DNA from: DATGQT01 sp033720695
Lineage (GTDB): Bacteria; Bacteroidota; Rhodothermia; Rhodothermales; Rubricoccaceae
Length of the DNA stretch: 14,306 nt
Assembly: GCA_033720695.1 (NCBI GenBank)
Contig: JAWWCA010000086.1
Coordinates: 1 to 14,306, forward strand
Direction: 5' to 3'
Each line of letters begins with the position of its first letter. Within the stretch, counting starts at the first letter, position 1. The notes beneath the pieces are model-generated. The model did not search any database. It was not told the origin of the DNA and was given only the letters and a program-made list of their open reading frames with translations. The position numbers and the translations under genes are program-made. Below are positions 1 through 6,423 of this stretch, piece after piece.

Positions 1-726
1 CAGGGCCTCGCCGGCCGGGTCGCCGGCCGCCGCGTCGTGGTCGGCCGGCCGGCATGGCTCGCGGCTCAGACCCCCCAGCGGCTGCCGGCCGCGTTTGCGG
101 CGGCGTTCGGCCGCGCCGCCGAAGACGGCCACACGCCCGTCGGCGTGCTCGTGGACGAGGGGTGGGCGGCGGCGCGCGCCTTCGGCGAGCGGGGTCGCGC
201 CGAGGCGCCCGCGCTCGTCCGCACGCTCGAACAGGCGGGCAAGCGGGTCCACCTCCTCTCCGGCGACCACCCCGAGACGGTGGCCGTCGTGGCACGACGG
301 CTCGGGATCGCACCCGAGCGGGCGCACGGCGGCGTCTCCCCCGAGGCCAAGCGCGACGCCGTCGCGGCGCTGCGGGCCGAGGGGCACACCGTCCTCATGG
401 CCGGCGACGGCGTCAACGACGCCGCCGCCCTCGCTGCCGCCGACGTCGGCGTGGCCGTGGGCGGCGGGGCGACGGCCAGCCTCGTCGCCGCCGACGTGTT
501 CCTCACGCGCCCCGGCCTCGCCCCGCTCACCGACCTCTTCGACGGCGGCGCCGCCACGATGCGGACGATCCGCCGCGCCCTCGGATTCGCCCTCGTCTAC
601 AACCTCGCCGGCGCCACGGCCGCCATCGCTGGCCTCGTGACCCCGCTCGTGGCGGCCGTCGCCATGCCGGTCTCGTCGCTGCTCGTCGTGGCCCTCGCCG
701 TCCTCCAGCCTTCGTTCCGCGATTGA
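1..726 (+). CDS. ccoI: Copper-translocating P1B-type ATPase, C-terminal part (CcoI-like, partial)
   Basis: The reading frame is open from base 1, so the N-terminus (metal-binding domain, first membrane helices, CPC and DKTG motifs) lies outside the window; a GTG at 37 is internal. What remains is the end of the nucleotide-binding domain, the P-domain hinge GDGVND (403-420) and the last two membrane helices. Helix 7 carries Tyr-Asn (598-603) and helix 8 carries MPVSS (664-678). In the family these are Cu(I) determinants of P1B-1 pumps. Directly downstream lies ccoS. That pairing is the classic ccoI-ccoS arrangement, in which CcoI supplies copper to the CuB centre of cbb3 cytochrome oxidase. 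Copper specificity follows from family motifs; the cbb3 role is inferred from context. A general CopA role cannot be excluded without the upstream genes. Confidence 0.85.
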   Translation, partial: QGLAGRVAGRRVVVGRPAWLAAQTPQRLPAAFAAAFGRAAEDGHTPVGVLVDEGWAAARAFGERGRAEAPALVRTLEQAGKRVHLLSGDHPETVAVVARRLGIAPERAHGGVSPEAKRDAVAALRAEGHTVLMAGDGVNDAAALAAADVGVAVGGGATASLVAADVFLTRPGLAPLTDLFDGGAATMRTIRRALGFALVYNLAGATAAIAGLVTPLVAAVAMPVSSLLVVALAVLQPSFRD

Positions 727-769
727 GCGTGCGGGTGGCCGAACCGGCGCCCCTCGCTCCCCGACCTCC

Positions 770-919
770 ATGTCTGTCCTCTACGTCCTCGTCCCGCTTG
801 CCGTCGTCCTCGCTGCGGCCGCCGCCGCCGCCTTCCGCTGGGCCGTCCGCGACGGCCAGTTCGACGACGTCGAGACCCCCGCCCTCCGCATCCTCCTCGA
901 CGACGAGGAGCCTGCCTGA
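770..919 (+). CDS. ccoS: cbb3-type cytochrome oxidase assembly protein CcoS
   Basis: A 49-residue protein beginning MSVLYVLVPLAVVL, with one N-terminal membrane helix (about residues 3-22). It continues FRWAVRDGQFDDVETPALRIL and ends in the acidic tail DDEEPA. This is the full CcoS signature: short helix, aromatic-Trp-Ala-Val junction, Gly-Gln-Phe-Asp-Asp and Thr-Pro-x-x-Arg-Ile-Leu. CcoS is needed to insert heme and copper cofactors into the catalytic subunit CcoN of cbb3 oxidases. The gene starts 43 bases after the ccoI stop on the same strand, so co-transcription is likely. The ATG is preceded by a pyrimidine-rich stretch with no Shine-Dalgarno. It is short enough to be missed by length-filtered gene callers. 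Identification rests on clear sequence resemblance and context. Confidence 0.93.
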   Translation: MSVLYVLVPLAVVLAAAAAAAFRWAVRDGQFDDVETPALRILLDDEEPA

Positions 920-939
920 CCCTCCCGTCCCCCGGATCC

Positions 940-1515
940 ATGCCTGCACCCGCACTTGCCCCCTCAGCCCCATCGACCGCCCCGACGGACCTCGCGCCCC
1001 CCGCCCCCCTCGATCCTCTCGGGGGCGCCGTCGTGGACGGCGCGGCCCCGACCTTCTCGTGGCGCGGCGTCCCCGGCGCCGTGCGCTACCTCCTCCAGCT
1101 CGCGCCGGATCGCCAGTTCGCCCGCGACGTCCTCGAGCTCGACGCCGGCCCCAGCACCCAGCTCGCCCTCCTCGACGCCCTCCCCCCTGCCGACGGCCCG
1201 CTGTTCTGGCGCGTCCGCGCCGTGACGGCGCGGGGGACGACGCGCTGGAGCCCCTACGGCCGCTTCGTGCCCGGCACCGACGACGCGGCCGAGGCTTTCC
1301 GCCAGCAGCAGGAGGCCGCCCGCACCGAGGCGCGCCGCGAGCAGATCCGCCGCGAGGCCGAGGCCGCCGCCGCCCGCGACCTCGTCCCGCTGTGCGAGCG
1401 CGACGACACGATCCCGAGCGACGCCGAGGCCGGCGGCATCGGCATCGCCATGATCCTCTCGATCGTCGCCGTCGGCCTCGCGGTCGTCCTGGTGACCCTG
1501 ATGGCCAGCGTGTGA
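940..1515 (+). CDS. Unrecognised protein: fibronectin-III-like domain, charged helix, C-terminal membrane anchor
   Basis: This 191-residue protein matches no named family I recognise. Residues 1-28 are Pro/Ala-rich. Residues about 29-112 resemble a fibronectin type III fold, with PTFSWRGVPGAVRYLLQLA followed by a Phe-Trp-Arg-Val-Arg-Ala strand and a Trp-Ser-Pro-Tyr-Gly-Arg-Phe end. Residues about 115-147 form a Gln/Glu/Arg/Ala-rich helix, possibly a coiled coil. A single Cys (152) precedes an acidic linker and one strongly hydrophobic helix at about 165-189 that ends the protein. No signal peptide is visible, so it may be tail-anchored with the fibronectin-like domain in the cytoplasm, which would be unusual; opposite topology is possible. 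It starts 20 bases after ccoS on the same strand, suggesting a role in cbb3 oxidase assembly or the respiratory membrane. That role is inference from position only. Confidence 0.75.
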   Translation: MPAPALAPSAPSTAPTDLAPPAPLDPLGGAVVDGAAPTFSWRGVPGAVRYLLQLAPDRQFARDVLELDAGPSTQLALLDALPPADGPLFWRVRAVTARGTTRWSPYGRFVPGTDDAAEAFRQQQEAARTEARREQIRREAEAAAARDLVPLCERDDTIPSDAEAGGIGIAMILSIVAVGLAVVLVTLMASV

Positions 1516-1516
1516 C

Positions 1517-1540
1517 GCGCGGCGCCTCCGCGCGCCGCGC
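1517..1540. terminator. GC hairpin between convergent genes, candidate bidirectional terminator
   Basis: A perfect 9-bp inverted repeat (GCGCGGCGC at 1517-1525 and GCGCCGCGC at 1532-1540) with a 6-base loop. It starts one base after the stop codon of the fibronectin-like gene and lies about 20 bases beyond the stop of the convergent SafE-like gene. No T-run follows on either strand, so a canonical intrinsic terminator is not shown. The placement between convergent stops is the main support. Confidence 0.45.
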
Positions 1541-1560
1541 CGCCCCCCTCCCGCCCAGGC

Positions 1561-2274
1561 TCAGTGGCAGAGGATGGCCTCCCCGCCGGGCAGGAGCGCG
1601 GGGTCGAGGAGGGCGAACGCGACGGCAGACCGCGCGAGCGTGAGCACACCCAGGGCGACGACGAGGACGCCGCCGGCCCGCTGGAGCCCCACCCGACGCG
1701 CCGCTGGCACCCGCCCGCCCAACCACCCGACGACGGAGAGCGCCGGGAGCGTGGCGACACCGAAGACGGCGAGCGTGAGCGCCCCGGCGGCCGCGCTGCC
1801 CGTCGTGGCCGCCTTGGCAAGCATGGCGTAGACGAGCCCGCACGGGAGCAGCCCGTTCAGCGCGCCAAGCGCGGCGAGGGCGCCTCGACGATCCGAGGCC
1901 AGGAGGCGGCCAATAGGCGCGTAGAGGCGGGCGGTGACCGCCTGCCCGAGCCGCGTGGGACCGAGCACGCGGAACGCTCCGCATAGCGCCAGCCCCACCC
2001 CGATGAGCACGAGGCCGAGCGCGACGCTGATCAGGCCCTGGACCCCGGCCAGCACGATCCCGAGCGCGCCGCCGGCGAGCCCGGCGAGGGCGCCGAGCGC
2101 GGCGTACGCGAGCGTCTTGCCCAGGAAGTACTGCGCCTGGACGCCGCCCACAGCGCCCCCGCGACCGTGCGCGACGGCCGCGACGAGCCCACCGCACATC
2201 CCCACGCAATGCGCGCTGCCGAGGAGTCCGACGAGGAAGACGACGGCGAGATCGAGGGAGGCGGGATCGGGCAT
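1561..2274 (-). CDS. SafE/DsbD_2-type membrane protein (sulfite exporter TauE/SafE family), cbb3-associated
   Basis: A 237-residue polytopic membrane protein with about six hydrophobic segments. It contains the family hallmark GLLGSAHCVGMCGG near the N-terminus (His22, Cys23, Cys27) and the second-half motif NGLLPCGLVY (Cys near residue 145). The paired Cys/His motifs inside membrane helices are typical of this group and suggest metal or thiol handling, probably copper. Proteins of this type are commonly encoded beside ccoS in Bacteroidota-like cbb3 clusters. The database name 'sulfite exporter' should not be taken literally. I choose the ATG at 2274 because it places the first helix just after a short polar start; a GTG at 2289 would add five residues. 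It is convergent to the ccoI-ccoS strand and divergent from the first stress-protein gene. Confidence 0.82.
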   Translation of the reverse strand: MPDPASLDLAVVFLVGLLGSAHCVGMCGGLVAAVAHGRGGAVGGVQAQYFLGKTLAYAALGALAGLAGGALGIVLAGVQGLISVALGLVLIGVGLALCGAFRVLGPTRLGQAVTARLYAPIGRLLASDRRGALAALGALNGLLPCGLVYAMLAKAATTGSAAAGALTLAVFGVATLPALSVVGWLGGRVPAARRVGLQRAGGVLVVALGVLTLARSAVAFALLDPALLPGGEAILCH

Positions 2275-2487
2275 GGAAGTGGGTGGCACCCGGCGAGAGC
2301 GCCGGTGGGAGACGCCTCAAGATCGGGGCGCTCGACGGCCTCGGGCGTCGGTCAGGCGCGGGGCGGGGTGCGGGGGAATCCCCGGCAGCGGGGAGCGGCT
2401 CCCGCTCACGAGGGCGAGCGGGCCGAGCGCGCAGAGTCGGCCGGCCGGGGGACGTAGCCTGCAGAGCACCCTCTACCGAACCCTCCC
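2275..2487. other. Divergent intergenic region between safE-like gene and first usp gene
   Basis: These 213 bases must hold the leftward promoter of the SafE-like gene and the rightward promoter of the stress/metal operon. I see no confident -10/-35 or Bacteroidota-type -33/-7 element and no FNR-type TTGAT-N4-ATCAA box. Small GC hairpins occur at 2371-2384 (5-bp stem, GAAT loop), 2391-2403 (GGGAG/CTCCC, 3-base loop) and 2401-2422 (CCCGCTC/GAGCGGG, 8-base loop). The last two share bases 2401-2403. At this base composition such hairpins may be chance. Confidence 0.5.
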
Positions 2488-3360
2488 ATGCTGACGATCC
2501 GCCGCATCCTCGTCCCGGCCGACGCCGGCCCGTGCGGCGCGGCCGCCTACGCCCGCGCCCTCCCACTCGCCCGCCGCTTCGGCGCCGCGCTCCACCTCGT
2601 CCACGCCGACACCCCCACCCCGGCGGTCGAAGACGACGCCCCGGTCTTCCTCCCGCCCTTCCCCGACGACGTCCGCGTCGTCGAGGCGGAGGTGGAGGGC
2701 GAGGGGGTGGCCGAGGCCCTGCTCGGCTACGCCGCGCACCACGCCATCGACCTCATCGTCGTCGGGACGCACGGGCGGCGGGGCGTGGCGCACCTCCTCT
2801 TTGGGAGCGTCGCCGAGCGCCTCGTCCGCGAGGCTGCCTGCCCCGTCCTCACCGTCCACGCCGACGCCGACCCCACCGACGTCTGCCGCATCCTGGTACC
2901 GGTGGACTTCTCCGAGCGCTCCGACGAGGCCGTCCGCTACGCCCGCGCCCTGGCCGAGCTCGACGACGCCCGCGTGGACCTCGTCCACGCCATCGAGACC
3001 TGGAGCGAGCCCGACATCTACGGCATCGGGCTGCTGTGGTACGAGGCGCTCCCCGACATCCTCACGCGCGTCCGGGCGGCGATGCGAGAGACGGCCGAGG
3101 ACCTCCTCGGCCCCTACGCGGGCGAGATCCACGACGAGATGGGGAGCCCGGCGCCCGCCATCCTCGCCGCGGCCGAGCGCCTCTCGTCCGACCTCATCGT
3201 GCTCGCCACGCACGGGCGGACGGGGCTCAAGCGGTTCGCCCTCGGCAGCGTCGCCGAGAAGGTGGTGCAACACGCCCCCTGCCCCGTCCTCGCCGTCAAG
3301 AGCTTTGGGAAGTCGCTGCTGGCGTCTCCCGAGGCCGCGGCAGCGGACGCGGCGCCCTGA
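2488..3360 (+). CDS. Universal stress protein with two tandem USP domains
   Basis: A 290-residue cytoplasmic protein made of two USP (Rossmann-like, adenine nucleotide alpha hydrolase superfamily) domains, about residues 1-130 and 131-275. Each opens with the beta-1 signature (RRILVPADAG; CRILVPVDFSERSDEA). Domain 1 has the complete ATP-binding motif G-x2-G-x9-G-S (Gly93, Gly96, Gly106-Ser107). Domain 2 has Ala240 in place of the first Gly (A-TH-G...G253-S254). Such tandem proteins act as nucleotide-dependent stress or survival factors; the specific partner is unknown. The ATG at 2488 places beta-1 immediately at the N-terminus, as usual. It is the first gene of a probable operon with a second usp 25 bases downstream and a metal ATPase beyond. 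Proximity to cbb3 assembly genes suggests an oxygen-limitation or respiratory-stress role (inference). Confidence 0.9.
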   Translation: MLTIRRILVPADAGPCGAAAYARALPLARRFGAALHLVHADTPTPAVEDDAPVFLPPFPDDVRVVEAEVEGEGVAEALLGYAAHHAIDLIVVGTHGRRGVAHLLFGSVAERLVREAACPVLTVHADADPTDVCRILVPVDFSERSDEAVRYARALAELDDARVDLVHAIETWSEPDIYGIGLLWYEALPDILTRVRAAMRETAEDLLGPYAGEIHDEMGSPAPAILAAAERLSSDLIVLATHGRTGLKRFALGSVAEKVVQHAPCPVLAVKSFGKSLLASPEAAAADAAP

Positions 3361-3385
3361 CCCGCCCTGATCCCGCTCGACTCCG

Positions 3386-4294
3386 ATGTTCACCTGCGAC
3401 CGCCTCCTCGTCCCCATCGACTTCTCCGGGGCCTCCGACGCCGCGCTCCGGCGCGCGCTCGACCTCGCCCGCCGCACCGGCGCCGAGGTCCACCTCCTCC
3501 ACGTCGTCCCCGGGTTCGCCGCCCTGGGCCCCGAGGAGGACTTCGACGCGCTCCCCGAGGCCGAGCAGGCCTTCTTCCGCCACGTCTGGGGCCAGGCTCA
3601 GGCCCAGCTCGACGCACGTCTGGCGCTGGCGCGTCCGGAGGGCCTCGCGCTCCGGAAGGTGCTGTCGTACGGCCTCCCGTCGGCCGTCGCCCTCGAGTAC
3701 GCCGAAGAGAACGACGTCGACCTCATCGTGATGGGGACGCACGGGCGGCGCGGCGTGCGCCGGCTCGTCCTCGGCAGCGTGGCCGAGGAGGTGATGCGGA
3801 GGGCAGACGTCCCGGTGATGGTGGTGCCCGAGGGCTCGGGCGCCGGCCCCTTCCTCTACGCCCTCGCCCCCACCGACTTCTCCCGCGCCAGCCGCCTCGT
3901 CCTGCCTGTGGCGGCCGCCGTGGCTGATCTCTACGGGGCGCGGATCAGCCTGCTCCACGCCGTCGAGCCGATCCCGCTCCTCGCCGCCGTCGCCGGGTTC
4001 GGGACCGTCGCCGACCTCCTGCCCGACCTCCTCCCGCGGGCCGAGGACGAGCTGGAGCGGGTCGCCGCGGACCCTGCCCTCGCCCGCGCCGACGCCCACG
4101 TCCTCGACGGGCGCGCCGCCGAGGCCATCACCGGCTTCGCCGAGGACCACGGCGTGGACCTCATCGTGATGGCGAAGCACGGGCTGCACGGCGTGGATCG
4201 GCTGCTGCTGGGGAGCGTGACCGAGCGCGTGGCCCGCACGGCCCCGTGCACCGTCCTCGCCCTCCCCGTCGACGAGGCCACCGACGGCGCCTGA
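3386..4294 (+). CDS. Universal stress protein with two tandem USP domains (second copy)
   Basis: A 302-residue paralogue of the preceding gene, again with two USP domains (about residues 1-145 and 150-297). The first begins CDRLLVPIDFSGASDAALRRA and carries a complete G-x2-G-x9-G-S motif (Gly117, Gly120, Gly130-Ser131). The second, whose opening strand reads LYALAPTDFSRASRL, has Ala263-Lys264-His-Gly266 and Gly276-Ser277, so the first Gly is lost and the Thr before His is Lys. ATP binding by the second domain is therefore doubtful. The gap to the upstream usp is 25 bases and to the downstream ATPase 35 bases, which supports one transcript. The tandem pair probably arose by duplication, but sequence divergence is large, so the duplication is old or one copy was acquired separately. 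Confidence 0.9.
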   Translation: MFTCDRLLVPIDFSGASDAALRRALDLARRTGAEVHLLHVVPGFAALGPEEDFDALPEAEQAFFRHVWGQAQAQLDARLALARPEGLALRKVLSYGLPSAVALEYAEENDVDLIVMGTHGRRGVRRLVLGSVAEEVMRRADVPVMVVPEGSGAGPFLYALAPTDFSRASRLVLPVAAAVADLYGARISLLHAVEPIPLLAAVAGFGTVADLLPDLLPRAEDELERVAADPALARADAHVLDGRAAEAITGFAEDHGVDLIVMAKHGLHGVDRLLLGSVTERVARTAPCTVLALPVDEATDGA

Positions 4295-4329
4295 GCGATC
4301 CTCCGCACTCCGGCGGCGTAGACGAGGAC

Positions 4330-6321
4330 ATGCGCACCGCCGCCCCTCCCGCCCCGCCTGCGCCCGAGCCGACCGCGGCGTCGCCGGAGAGCTGCTGCGT
4401 CGAGACGGCCGTGCAGGCCTCCGAGACGCCGGGGCAGCTCCGCCGCGAGGCCCTCTTCGTGGCCGTCGCCTTCACCGGGCTGGTGGCGGGGCTCGTCGGC
4501 GAGTGGACGGGCGGGCCGGGGCTCGTGTGGCTCGGGTACGGCGCCGCCTACGGCTTCGGCGGCTGGTTCGGCGTCCGCGCCGGCCTCGACGCCATCCGCC
4601 GGTTCCGGGTCGACATCGACCTGCTCATGGTGCTGGCCGCCCTCGGCGCCCTCGCCATCGGCGCCCCGTTCGAGGGGGCGATGCTGCTGTTCCTGTTCTC
4701 GCTCTCGAACGTGCTCCAGCACTACGCCGTGGGCCGGTCGCGGAAGGCCATCCGAGCGCTGATGGAGCTGCGGCCCGAGACGGCGCACGTCCGCCGGGGC
4801 GATGCCATCCACCCGATGCCCGTCGAGGAGGTGGCGCCCGGCGCCGTCTACGTCCTCAAGCCCGGCGACCGCCTCCCGCTCGACGGCGTCGTGGTCGAGG
4901 GCACGGGCGAGGTCGACCAGGCGTCGCTGACGGGCGAGAGCGTGCCGGTCCTGAAGCGCCCCGGCGACGCCGTCTTCGGCGGCACGATCAACGGGGGCGG
5001 CGCCCTGGAGGTCCGCGTGACGAAGCGGGCGGGCGAGAGCGCGATCGCGCGGCTGATCCGGCTCGTCGAGGAGGCGCAGAGCGAGAAGGCCGAGACGCAG
5101 CGGGTCCTCGACCGCTTCGAGCAGCCCTACGCCCTCGGCGTCATCGGCCTCACGGCCGTCGCCGTCGCGCTCCCGGTCGGGGTGCTCGGCGAGGCGTTCG
5201 AGCCCGCCTTCTACCGGGCCATGACGCTGATGGTGGCCGCGAGCCCCTGCGCCCTCATCATCTCGACGCCGGCCGCCGTGCTCTCCGCGATCGCCGCCGG
5301 CGCCCGCAGCGGCGTCCTGTTCAAGGGCGGCGTCTACGTCGAGCAGGCCGCGACCGTCCGCGCCGTCGCCTTCGACAAGACGGGCACGCTGACGGAGGGG
5401 GCCACCCACCTCACCGACGTCGTCCCGCTCGGCGGCGCCGACGAGGGCGACGTGCTGGCGCTGGCGGCGGCCGTGCAGGCGTCGAGCGAGCACCACCTCG
5501 CCGCGGCGACGCTGGCGGCGGCCACGGCACAGGGGCTCCCCGTGGCGGCGGCCGAGGCCTTCCAGGCCACGGTCGGGCAGGGCGTGGCGGCGCGCGTGGA
5601 CGGGCGGACGGTCCGCATCGGCAACCTGTCGTTCTTCGACGGGCCGCGGGGCGACGGGTGGGACGCCGCCGAGTCGGTCGTCGCGCGGCTGGAGGGCGAG
5701 GCCAAGACGGCCGTCGTCGTGGCCGAGGAGCAGGACGGCGCTGTGCGCGCCCTCGGCGTGACCGCGTTCGCGGACCGGCTCCGGCCCGTCGCTCCCGAGG
5801 TGATCCGGCGGCTCAAGGCGCTCGGGATCGAGCACGTCGCCATGATCACGGGCGACAACGAGGCGGTGGCCGAGCGCGTGGGCGAGGCGGCGGGCGTGGA
5901 CGCGGTCTGGGCCGCGGTGATGCCGGAGCAGAAGGTCGAGCTGGTGAAGGGGCTGCGCGACCGCTACGGCAGCGTCGCCTACGTGGGCGACGGCGTCAAC
6001 GACGGGCCGGCCCTCGCAGCCGCGACGGTCGGCGTGGCCATGGGGGGGGCCGGCACCGACGTGGCCCTCGAAACCGCCGACCTCGTGCTCATGGGCGATG
6101 ACCTCACGAAGCTGCCCTACGCCCTCCGGCTGAGCCGGAAGACGCGGCGGACGCTCGTCGCCAACCTCGTCTTCGCGCTCGCCATGATCGTGGTGATGGT
6201 GACGTCGATCCTGAGCGTGGGGCTCCCGCTGCCGCTCGCCGTCGTCGGGCACGAGGGGAGCACCGTCGTCGTCTCGCTCAACGGCCTCCGCCTCCTCACC
6301 TTCCGCGACCGCGGGGCGTGA
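4330..6321 (+). CDS. P1B-4-type heavy-metal translocating ATPase (Co/Fe/Zn/Cd efflux)
   Basis: A 663-residue membrane pump. It has the actuator TGES (201-204), the membrane motif Ser305-Pro306-Cys307, the phosphorylation site DKTGT (Asp349), the hinge GDGVND (553-558) and HEGST (641-645) in the last helix. SPC plus HEGST defines the P1B-4 group (CoaT/CtpD/PfeT-like), which exports divalent metals such as Co, Fe(II), Zn or Cd; the exact substrate cannot be read here. No N-terminal HMA domain is present. The first ~35 residues are a Pro/Ala-rich tail with a Cys22-Cys23 pair that could bind metal. The nucleotide-domain motif reads SEHH (386-389) rather than the near-universal SEHP. The start at ATG 4330 avoids overlap with the upstream usp gene; a GTG at 4246 would overlap it by 49 bases. 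Likely last gene of the usp-usp-ATPase operon. Confidence 0.9.
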   Translation: MRTAAPPAPPAPEPTAASPESCCVETAVQASETPGQLRREALFVAVAFTGLVAGLVGEWTGGPGLVWLGYGAAYGFGGWFGVRAGLDAIRRFRVDIDLLMVLAALGALAIGAPFEGAMLLFLFSLSNVLQHYAVGRSRKAIRALMELRPETAHVRRGDAIHPMPVEEVAPGAVYVLKPGDRLPLDGVVVEGTGEVDQASLTGESVPVLKRPGDAVFGGTINGGGALEVRVTKRAGESAIARLIRLVEEAQSEKAETQRVLDRFEQPYALGVIGLTAVAVALPVGVLGEAFEPAFYRAMTLMVAASPCALIISTPAAVLSAIAAGARSGVLFKGGVYVEQAATVRAVAFDKTGTLTEGATHLTDVVPLGGADEGDVLALAAAVQASSEHHLAAATLAAATAQGLPVAAAEAFQATVGQGVAARVDGRTVRIGNLSFFDGPRGDGWDAAESVVARLEGEAKTAVVVAEEQDGAVRALGVTAFADRLRPVAPEVIRRLKALGIEHVAMITGDNEAVAERVGEAAGVDAVWAAVMPEQKVELVKGLRDRYGSVAYVGDGVNDGPALAAATVGVAMGGAGTDVALETADLVLMGDDLTKLPYALRLSRKTRRTLVANLVFALAMIVVMVTSILSVGLPLPLAVVGHEGSTVVVSLNGLRLLTFRDRGA

Positions 6322-6329
6322 GGGGCCTC

Positions 6330-6356
6330 CCCCTCGTCCCCGTGCCCAACGAGGGG
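6330..6356. terminator. Weak hairpin after the metal ATPase gene
   Basis: A 7-bp inverted repeat (CCCCTCG at 6330-6336, CGAGGGG at 6350-6356) with a 13-base loop begins nine bases after the ATPase stop codon and lies in the 102-base gap before malQ. There is no T-run. It could mark the end of the usp-ATPase operon, but a stem of this strength may be chance at this GC content. Confidence 0.25.
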
Positions 6357-6423
6357 CCGGGCCCGGAAACAGGAGACCCCGCTCCCGCGTGCCGCCCCTG
6401 CTCCTCACCGCTCCCCCCTCCCC

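Noticed and set aside
37..726. A complete gene starting at GTG 37
   Set aside because: Codons 1-36 already encode P-type ATPase sequence and the protein would lack all N-terminal catalytic motifs; it is the tail of a larger gene.
54..1643. A 529-codon plus-strand open frame overlapping ccoI and ccoS
   Set aside because: Out of frame with the P-type ATPase and CcoS; product is Arg/Pro-rich low complexity. The true short ccoS gene lies in another frame.
2275..2487. FNR/Anr-type box or sigma-70/Bacteroidota promoter in the divergent region
   Set aside because: I searched by eye for TTGAT-N4-ATCAA, TATAAT-like and TAnnTTTG-like elements and found only poor partial matches, such as TAGCCTGC near 2455, which are not convincing.
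527..2566. A 679-codon minus-strand open frame across ccoI, ccoS, the fibronectin-like gene and the usp start
   Set aside because: Arg/Gly/Pro-rich nonsense composition; it crosses several intergenic regions and opposes clear genes.
4246..4329. N-terminal extension of the metal ATPase from GTG 4246
   Set aside because: It would overlap the upstream usp gene by 49 bases and adds an Arg/Pro-rich stretch; ATG 4330 is simpler.
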